Positions 57,864 to 64,000 of a stretch of 64,000 bases of DNA are shown here, in pieces (positions within the stretch are counted from its first letter, which is position 1; each line of letters begins with the position of its first letter). Origin of the DNA: Symmetrospora coprosmae (lineage: Eukaryota; Basidiomycota; Cystobasidiomycetes; Symmetrosporaceae); NCBI GenBank assembly GCA_008802785.1, contig VUYT01000001.1:682001-746000 (forward strand). Reading direction: 5' to 3'. The notes under the pieces are model-generated. The model did not search any database, was not told the DNA's origin, and saw only the letters and a list, made by a program, of their open reading frames with translations. The translations under genes and the position numbers were made by a program.

Positions 57864-58137
57864 AAACGTGTAGCATGGAAGTCATCCCGATGTATCATAC
57901 GGATTAGACGGCCACGCGGCCACTAGGAATTGCTGTAAGGCGCAACAGCAGTCTTCCTGCGTTCCTGCGTCTTCTTGACCTGGCGCGGTCGCCTTTGTCT
58001 CGTTGGAATCGAAGATGCTCCTCATCAGGCACACACGGCGCGCACACGCGCGTCAGGACCGAGCCTGAAAAGTTACAGGGGCGAGCAGTTCGGCGGTATA
58101 GCAGACATCTACTCCCGGACTTTCAATACGTCACAAG

Positions 58138-60251
58138 ATGGCAGGCAGAATGGGTGGTGGCAGCATGCAGCCTCAGATTCTCATTGTGGGTTGCGGGCTG
58201 CTGGGATGCTGCTGGGTGCTGGGTCGGCGGATGATTGCCTTTGCAAGGCTGGGTCAGCCAGAGCCAGAGCAGGGGCGCCAGCATCCATGGACGGCAGCAG
58301 TGCACGGAAAGCAGTCAGTTCTGACACACACAGCCTGTCATGATGATCCAATTGACAGCTCCGAGAAGGCACCGACCAGTCGCAGGGCAAGGGCCAGCTC
58401 CTCTCCAACATCAGCGCCTGCCTGTCGGTCGTCGCAACCGTCGCCACGACGCTTGGTCCGCGCGGCGCAGACAAGCTCATTGTGGACGCAAGAGGGCAAG
58501 CGACCATCTCGAACGATGGCGCGACCATCATGAAGCTGCTCGACGTCGTGCACCCGGCCGCAAAGGCGCTGGTCGACGTTGCGCGCTCGCAGGACGCAGA
58601 GGTCGGCGACGGGACCACGAGCGTCGTCCTTCTCGCGGGAGAGCTCCTCAAGGAGTGCAGGTCCTTTGTCGAGGACGGCGTCAGCCCTCACATCATCATC
58701 AAGGGATACAGAAAGGCGCTCCAGCTCGCGCTGGGCAAGATTGAGGAGATTGCCGTAGACATCCGGAAGGGCGACGAGGCGTGAGTGCCTGGAATACGTC
58801 TCTTCGGGACGTTAGCACGGCGATGCGGCAGCCCCTGAACTGTATTGCTTACTGCTTCTCCCTATCCTACAGAGAACTCCGCGACCTGCTCCTCAAGTGC
58901 GCTTCGACGGCCATGTCCTCCAAGCTCATCCACCACCAAAAGCCTTTCTTCAGCAAGATGGTCGTCGACGCCGTTCTCAGCCTGGACCGTGACGACCTCG
59001 ACGAGTCTCTGATTGGCATGAAGAAGATTCCCGGAGGCGGCATGCAGGACTCGTACCTCGTTAACGGCGTCGCATTCAAAAAGACGTTCTCGTACGCAGG
59101 TTTCGAGCAGCAGCCGAAATACTTTACGGACCCCAAGATCTGCTGCCTGAATGTCGAACTGGAGTTGAAGGCAGAGCGGGATAACGCTGAGGTCAGGATA
59201 GAGCAGGTCGAGGTGCGTATCGTCGCTGGTCGGCTCAGGCTCGACACGCTCAATGGCTAACGTCATGCATCCGCTTCTCCCCAATGTCCGCCTTGAACAG
59301 GACTACCAATCCATCGTTGACGCCGAATGGAAGATCATCTACACGAAACTCGAAGCCATTGCATCCACGGGTGCAAAGGTCGTCCTGTCACGCCTGCCCA
59401 TCGGAGATCTGGCAACGCAATTCTTTGCGGACCGCGAAATCTTTTGCGCTGGGCGGGTGGCCAACGACGACCTAAAGCGAGTCGTCTCGGCAGTGGGAGG
59501 CAGCATCCAGTCGACAACGTCAGACATCCGTGCCGAGCACCTGGGTACATGTGCCGTCTTTGACGAGCGGCAAATTGGCGGGGAGCGGTACAACATCTTT
59601 GAAGGGTGCCCGCAGGCGAAAACGACGACCCTCCTGCTGCGCGGGGGCGCCGAGCAGTTCATTGCCGAGATTGAGCGCTCGCTGCACGACGCCATCATGA
59701 TTGTCAAGCGGGCCATCAAGAACACGCACGTCGTTGCGGGCGGGGGCGCCATCGAGATGGAGCTGAGCAAGTACCTGCGTGACGTGAGCCGGACCATCGA
59801 GGGCAAGCAGCAGGCCATTATTGCCGGATTCGCCAAGGCGCTCGAGGTCATCCCGCGCCAGCTGTGTGACAATGCCGGCATTGACGCGACGGACTCGCTC
59901 AACAAGCTGCGCATGCTTCACGGACGGGGAGAGATCTGGGCGGGCGTCGATATCGAGAGCGATGGCGTTGCCAACAATCTCGAGAAGTTTGTCTGGGAGC
60001 CGAGCGTGGTCAAGATCAATGCGTTGTCGGGCGCGACAGAAGCGGCGTGCCTGATCCTGAGGTGGGTGCCTATTTTGCTGCACGAGGCGCCTTGACGGAT
60101 CGCTGGCTGAACGTTCCTTCATCCTTCGGACTGCAGCGTGGACGAGACCGTCAAGAACCCTCAGTCAGACAAGAGCGGGCCCGGTCCTCAGATGCCGCGC
60201 GGGGCCATGCGTGGGGCGATGCGCGCGAGAGGGCGCGGACGCGGGAGGTAA
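58138..60251 (+). CDS. CCT7: TCP-1 chaperonin subunit eta, CCT7 (561 aa, 5 exons)
   Basis: Seen: exons 58138-58185, 58359-58780, 58873-59212, 59301-60061 and 60137-60251, in frame. Group II chaperonin signatures: [70 protein letters not shown] and the ATP-site [14 protein letters not shown]. The eta-type C-terminus reads [12 protein letters not shown] followed by a Gly/Arg-rich tail. Known role: one of eight paralogous subunits of the cytosolic TRiC/CCT double ring that folds actin, tubulin and WD-repeat proteins. Length is typical (about 550). Confidence 0.95.
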
Positions 60252-60424
60252 AATGCAAAGAAGTGATTACAAAAGCCGGGGAGTTGTAAATGCTAGATAC
60301 CCAGCAATGCTTCTTCCCTGCCAGTGTACGGATTGAGCCTGTAGGCAGGCAGATCTTGTGCCTTCTTCTTGCCGTCCTCCACCTTTCATCGCAAAGCCCC
60401 TACGGCAGGCGCTACGCGCTCGGA

Positions 60425-60998
60425 CTACAAGCTCTGGAGCTGTCCGGCTATTTCGGACGCTGCTGCTTCGTCTAGCATCTGCTGCGTGATGGTGCCGTCT
60501 CGCAGCCAGCTCGCATAGAGCAGCTTGACCTGACAAGAAAGGAGCGCTCCGTGAGTCTGCAGAAGCCTTCGCAAGTGGCCGGCGACGCGGGTGCAACGCA
60601 CCAAGACGCCTAGCGGCATTGGGTCCTTGAACTGTGTCTTGTCTGCCATTCGGCGAACGATTCCAGCGATGACTGTGCGCGGCCAGAGCGCGTCGTCAGT
60701 AAGTAGCGCGCGGAGATTCACGATGGCAGAACTCCTTACTCGCGTCTGCCGCTTTGGCTTCTTCGTTGGTCTCCGGATTGAGGATCCTGCTCAGCCTGCC
60801 GACTGCGGCTGTGGTATTGGTTCTTGTAGCTGCCGCGTCGACGTTGTCGTTGTCGTTGACGTTGTCGTTGTCACCGGCGCTGCTGTGATTATTGCTGCGG
60901 CTCTTTGGCGTCAACCAGGTCTTGCGCCGCTCCTCCCATGCCAGCTCGTACTGCGATGGCTGGTATGCTGCTGCATCCCGGTGGCCCTCATCGGTCAT
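60425..60998 (-). CDS. DUF4050 family protein (144 aa, 3 exons)
   Basis: Seen: exons 60740-60998, 60602-60672 and 60425-60529, in frame. The N-terminus contains YELAWEERRKTWLTPKSRSN, the WEERRxxWLTP signature of fungal DUF4050 proteins. A low-complexity Asn/Asp stretch follows (NDNDNVDAAATRTNTT), then IIAGIVRRMADKTQFKDPMP, LGVLVKLLYASWLRDGTIT and a C-terminal helix. The family is fungal, and its function is not established. It converges with CCT7 (173 nt between stops). Confidence 0.78.
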
Positions 60999-61310
60999 CA
61001 GCCGCTGCTGCTGCTATCCTCTTGACCACCTCTGGCATTCATCCATCGAGCGTGTTGGGGTGGCTGCAGGCAGACTGAGGAGAGGGGGGGGGGGGCACAG
61101 GCAAGCCAGAAGGGAGGGCGACACTGGAAGAGGTTGCCCTCCTCCTTCCCACCAACCAATCCACCAAAAGTTACCTGTGGCACACGGCAGACTCGTTCCT
61201 TACAGGCACATCCAGGGTGCTCTGCCCCCCCGCATAGCGTAGCGCTTCTGTAGCTCCTCCCACCTTCGCTCGCCGTTGCCGTCGCCATCGCCTAAACAGA
61301 ACCAACAAAG
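60999..61310. promoter_or_regulatory. Divergent promoter region, DUF4050 gene / ISY1
   Basis: 312 nt between divergent ATGs, containing the 12 nt guanine run listed separately and a C/T-rich stretch (about 61200-61310) just before the ISY1 start. Confidence 0.45.
61084..61095 (+). repeat. Poly(G) homopolymer run, 12 nt
   Basis: A run of twelve guanines in the 312 nt divergent region between the DUF4050 gene and ISY1. Such runs are prone to length error in sequencing and slippage in vivo. Confidence 0.85.
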
Positions 61311-62458
61311 ATGGCACGAAATGAGGAAAAAGCGCAGTCCATGCTGTACAGGTTCCGCGAGGCAAAGGCCATGGAGATGGGCCTCGTCTCGCGGAACGAC
61401 CGCCGTCCGCGACTCGCAAGCTTCTGCAAGGACCTGAAGCAGTGCGAGCGCTGGCGAGGCGAGATCCTGCGCGAGATCAGCAGGAAGGTCACAAAGATCC
61501 AGGACTATGGCTTGACGGACTACGAGGTCCGCGACCTCAACGACGAGATAAACAAGTTGATGCGCGAGAAAGGACACTGGGAGACGCAGATTGCGGCGCT
61601 TGGTGGAGCCAACTACCACCGAGCGGCCGGCTCTATTCGGGGCTCTGATGGCAGCGAGATCATGGGCGCGAGCGGGAGAGGAGGGCGGCGCGGCTACAAG
61701 TACTTTGGAAGGGCAAAGGAGCTGCCCGGAGTCAAGGAGCTGTTTGAGACATCCAAGAAGGACGAGGAGGGCGCCGCGGCGAGCAAGAGACAGAACTTTG
61801 CCAACCTGCGGAACGTAGGACCAGACTACTACGGTGATCTGGGAGAGGAGACTGAGGAGCTATTAAGGAAGGCGGAACGGGAAGCCGAAGAGGAGGGTGA
61901 GTTGGCGGTAGTGTCATCCGCATCGCGAGCGCTTGTTCTCTCAGGCTGACTCTCGTCTGTCCTGCCCGCACAGAATGGCAAGACGCAGTTGCAGATGTAG
62001 CAGACTCGCTTGGACTGGATCCCGAGAGTCTCACCCTCGAACCGATGCCAGTACCGGACTACGTTTCGCTGCCCGGACCATCTGCGCCTTCTACTTCGGC
62101 CCAGGCGCAACAGACGGACTCGTCGGAGGTCCCGCCTCCACCTCCACCATTCCCCGGGACGGAGGGCGCTGCGGACGAGGACGCAGACGCAGAGATGACA
62201 ACAACAGACGCTGCGACAGATGTCCCAGCACAGGCGGCCGGAAGCAAGCGCAAGGCCGGAGCAGATGCAGCGGGAGAGGAGGACGACGTGAGTGGCAAAG
62301 CCGCAAGAACCGACACGACGACCGCGGGTAGCGTCAATCGCATCTTTACGGTACTGCGGAAGGAAGATCTGGTGGCACCGCAACTGCCAAGCCTTGAGCA
62401 ACTCGAAAAGTTCCTGGTCGACAAGCAAAAGCAGGAGCTGATGAGCGAGTATGCGTGA
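61311..62458 (+). CDS. ISY1: Pre-mRNA splicing factor Isy1 (356 aa, 2 exons)
   Basis: Seen: exons 61311-61896 and 61974-62458, in frame. The N-terminus is highly typical of the family: MARNEEKAQSMLYRFREAK, DLKQCERWRGEILREISRKV, KIQDYGLTDYEVRDLNDEIN and KLMREKGHWETQIAALGG, with RGYKYFGRAKELPGVKELF further on. The middle is acidic with a poly-Pro stretch; the C-terminus has LEQLEKFLVDKQKQEL. Known role: component of the NineTeen complex in the catalytic spliceosome, affecting first-step fidelity. No oddity. Confidence 0.95.
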
Positions 62459-62746
62459 CGGGGCATGCCTGTAGTTGGATAGGATGGAGTTGAGGAGAGA
62501 TTCTGAGGGCCACAATGGGACATCAGCTTTTGCCTGATTTTGGCCTCATGGCAAGATCTCAATCGCTTGCTGCCCAAGCCCGCGAGGTTACGAGACGGCA
62601 AGGGGTAGGCGACAATATTGATCCTTGCTGAGAGGTGACATACCGGCCAAGACGTTGCGATGCCGGCTCCTTCTAGACGTTGCGATGCGGACTCCTTGTA
62701 CAACAACAATACTGCTGGGTGCGATGCGACGGCCTTGCAGGCCAAA

Positions 62747-64000
62747 TCATTTCATCTTCCGGCGCCGTCTCGTCACCTTTCTCGCTATGACGCGCTTCTT
62801 CTGCCTCCGCATGTACTCTCGGTTCCCGCCTATCATGAATATGCGCCCTCCTGCTTTGCGGGTGTTGCCGATACCCCTCGTCTTCCGGCCGAGGTGCGGG
62901 TGCTTGACCTGCCACTTGCGTTTACGCTCTTCCGCCGCCTCGAGGCGCGCGCGCTTCTTGATCTGATTCTTGCTCGTGCTGAGCTGAGTCGCTGCCTCGC
63001 GCTGGACAGCAAAGTACGATGCGACAAAGGTCGAGACCTGCTGTGAGGTAGGCGAGTCGTCGGCCACCGCTAGCGAGGGATGTTTCGAATTGGTCTGAAT
63101 GAGCGCCATGGACTGGTCAACTTCCGAGGGCGGGAGATAGACCTTGTCTGTCCCTGCCGCTAAGGGCGAAACACTGGAGGGGGCGCCGCCTGGCTGATCG
63201 CTGCGTATCTGCGAGATGTTCTCATCGCCCCGCAGCAGCAGACCCATGTCGTCCAACGCCCACAGCCCCATCTTGCCATCGCGGAATGCCTGCACGAATG
63301 CTCTAGCTGCAAGGTCAGTGTCGACGACCCCGCCCTTCCGGATCGCTCCTATGCGGGTGCCGACTGCTTGCAGGAGAGGCTCGATGTCGTTTGTCGGTAG
63401 ATGTGCCGTATATGGCCGGAGGTATGACGCTGGAGCGGCGGTGACGGCAAGTGAACAGCTCACATGGGTCAGTTTTGCGGAACTGTAGTATGTACAACGG
63501 TGACCTACGCAGAAGCTCCGGCCCGGTCGGGAACAGCGGGTTGAAGTACCGTAGGTTAAGGCGGTAGAGGAGATAGTCTGCTAGATCCAGCGGGTCGTAA
63601 AGGTTTTCCTTCAAGCCAGCTGCGGAGCAGGTACAAACGCGAGAGAAGCCTCTGTCAGATGACCCTCACTCGAGCTCACCACCCGCTCCGGCGAGCACGC
63701 TGGCTTTTCAGACTCACAAGACAGAGCTATCTTGAGTCCCTTTTCGACCGCTTCGTCGCCTTCTCCTAAATACGGCATCATGAGACCTGGCGTGTCGTAG
63801 ACGTACGTGATTGGATCATCCCACACTCGGACGGTGCCTGTCAGCTTCCGCGTGATGCCTGCTTGCGGACCGACCTGTTGAGCTTTGCCTGGAGGCATAC
63901 TCCTCGATCAGCATTCTACACGGACGGACGGGACTGCCTTAGCGAAGCAGACGTACCTTTTCGGACGCCAACCCGGCGCAGCGAGTTGATGAGAGAGGAC
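62747..64000 (-). CDS. MTG1: Mitochondrial ribosome-associated GTPase Mtg1 (N-terminus outside window)
   Basis: Seen: exons reading from the right edge 63957-64000, 63718-63888, 63509-63619 and 62747-63429, in frame. Circularly permuted GTPase features: SSLINSLRRVGVRKGKAQQV (the end of the G1 loop and following helix), GITRKLTGTVRV and YDTPGLMMPYLGEGDEAVEK (G3), then YDPLDLADYLLYRL and AFRDGKMGLWALDD. Known role: assembly of the large mitochondrial ribosomal subunit at the inner membrane. After the domain normally ending the family there is an extension of about 150 residues, ending in a strongly basic stretch (REYMRRQKKRVIARKVTRRR). The G4 motif must lie to the right of the window. Confidence 0.85.

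Noticed and set aside
1-64000. Search for transposons, LTR elements, tRNAs, rRNA and CRISPR arrays by eye
   Set aside because: No terminal repeats, transposase or reverse-transcriptase motifs, cloverleaf or repeat-spacer pattern was noticed; a dedicated search (for example tRNAscan-SE and RepeatMasker) would be decisive.

Overview
This is a stretch of nuclear DNA from a GC-rich, intron-rich basidiomycete fungus. The evidence is the gene content (Blm10, seipin, Elongator Elp4, TFIIIC Tfc4, peroxisomal carrier, Pex11, fungal glutathione transferase, DUF4050 protein), short introns (mostly about 50-120 nt, donors such as GTGAGT and GTGCGT, acceptors YAG), and about 5-8 introns in a typical gene. 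This density argues against an intron-poor smut such as Ustilago and suggests Pucciniomycotina or an intron-rich Exobasidiomycete. That placement is inference. No transposon, LTR element, CRISPR array, tRNA or rRNA was seen. The exon models were built by hand from splice signals and protein sense, and each one keeps the reading frame through every junction.

Layout. 1-2106: two tandem secreted cysteine-containing paralogues (the left one cut by the window edge), the only clearly accessory region. 2715-4366 seipin. 4796-12413 Blm10/PA200 proteasome activator, 21 exons. 12489-13745 Tim21. 13909-17569 a membrane GT2 glycosyltransferase with altered catalytic motifs. 18544-20176 lipoyl synthase. 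20295-20862 a small Cmc1-type twin CX9C protein hidden in four short exons. 21281-24724 mitochondrial PPR protein. 24959-26644 Elp4. 26692-27526 glutathione transferase. 27795-29551 peroxisomal adenine nucleotide carrier. 29778-34078 Tfc4. 34466-36666 F-box/LRR protein. 37226-39672 MFSD1-like transporter. 39736-44679 a 1574-residue uncharacterised coiled-coil protein with a C-terminal membrane hairpin. 45040-47018 glutaryl-CoA dehydrogenase, divergent from 47342-48551 Pex11. 48793-51327 Sec14-like protein. 52122-52963 DUF423 membrane protein. 53174-53701 Lsm3. 53619-54719 an unidentified gene. 54523-56029 a four-helix membrane protein overlapping it in antisense. 56295-57863 bHLH factor. 58138-60251 CCT eta. 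60425-60998 DUF4050. 61311-62458 Isy1. 62747-64000 Mtg1, cut by the right edge.

Genes are packed tightly on both strands, with convergent pairs often 50-250 nt apart. There is no operon logic. There is a loose organelle theme: Tim21, lipoyl synthase, Cmc1, the PPR protein, glutaryl-CoA dehydrogenase and Mtg1 are mitochondrial; the adenine nucleotide carrier and Pex11 are peroxisomal. The most noteworthy points are the tandem secreted paralogues that differ by one intron, several 14-28 nt micro-exons, a probable GC-AG intron, the GT2 enzyme with ExE and W-less motifs, and the antisense-overlapping gene at 53.6-54.7 kb. I did not find a convincing new multi-gene system.
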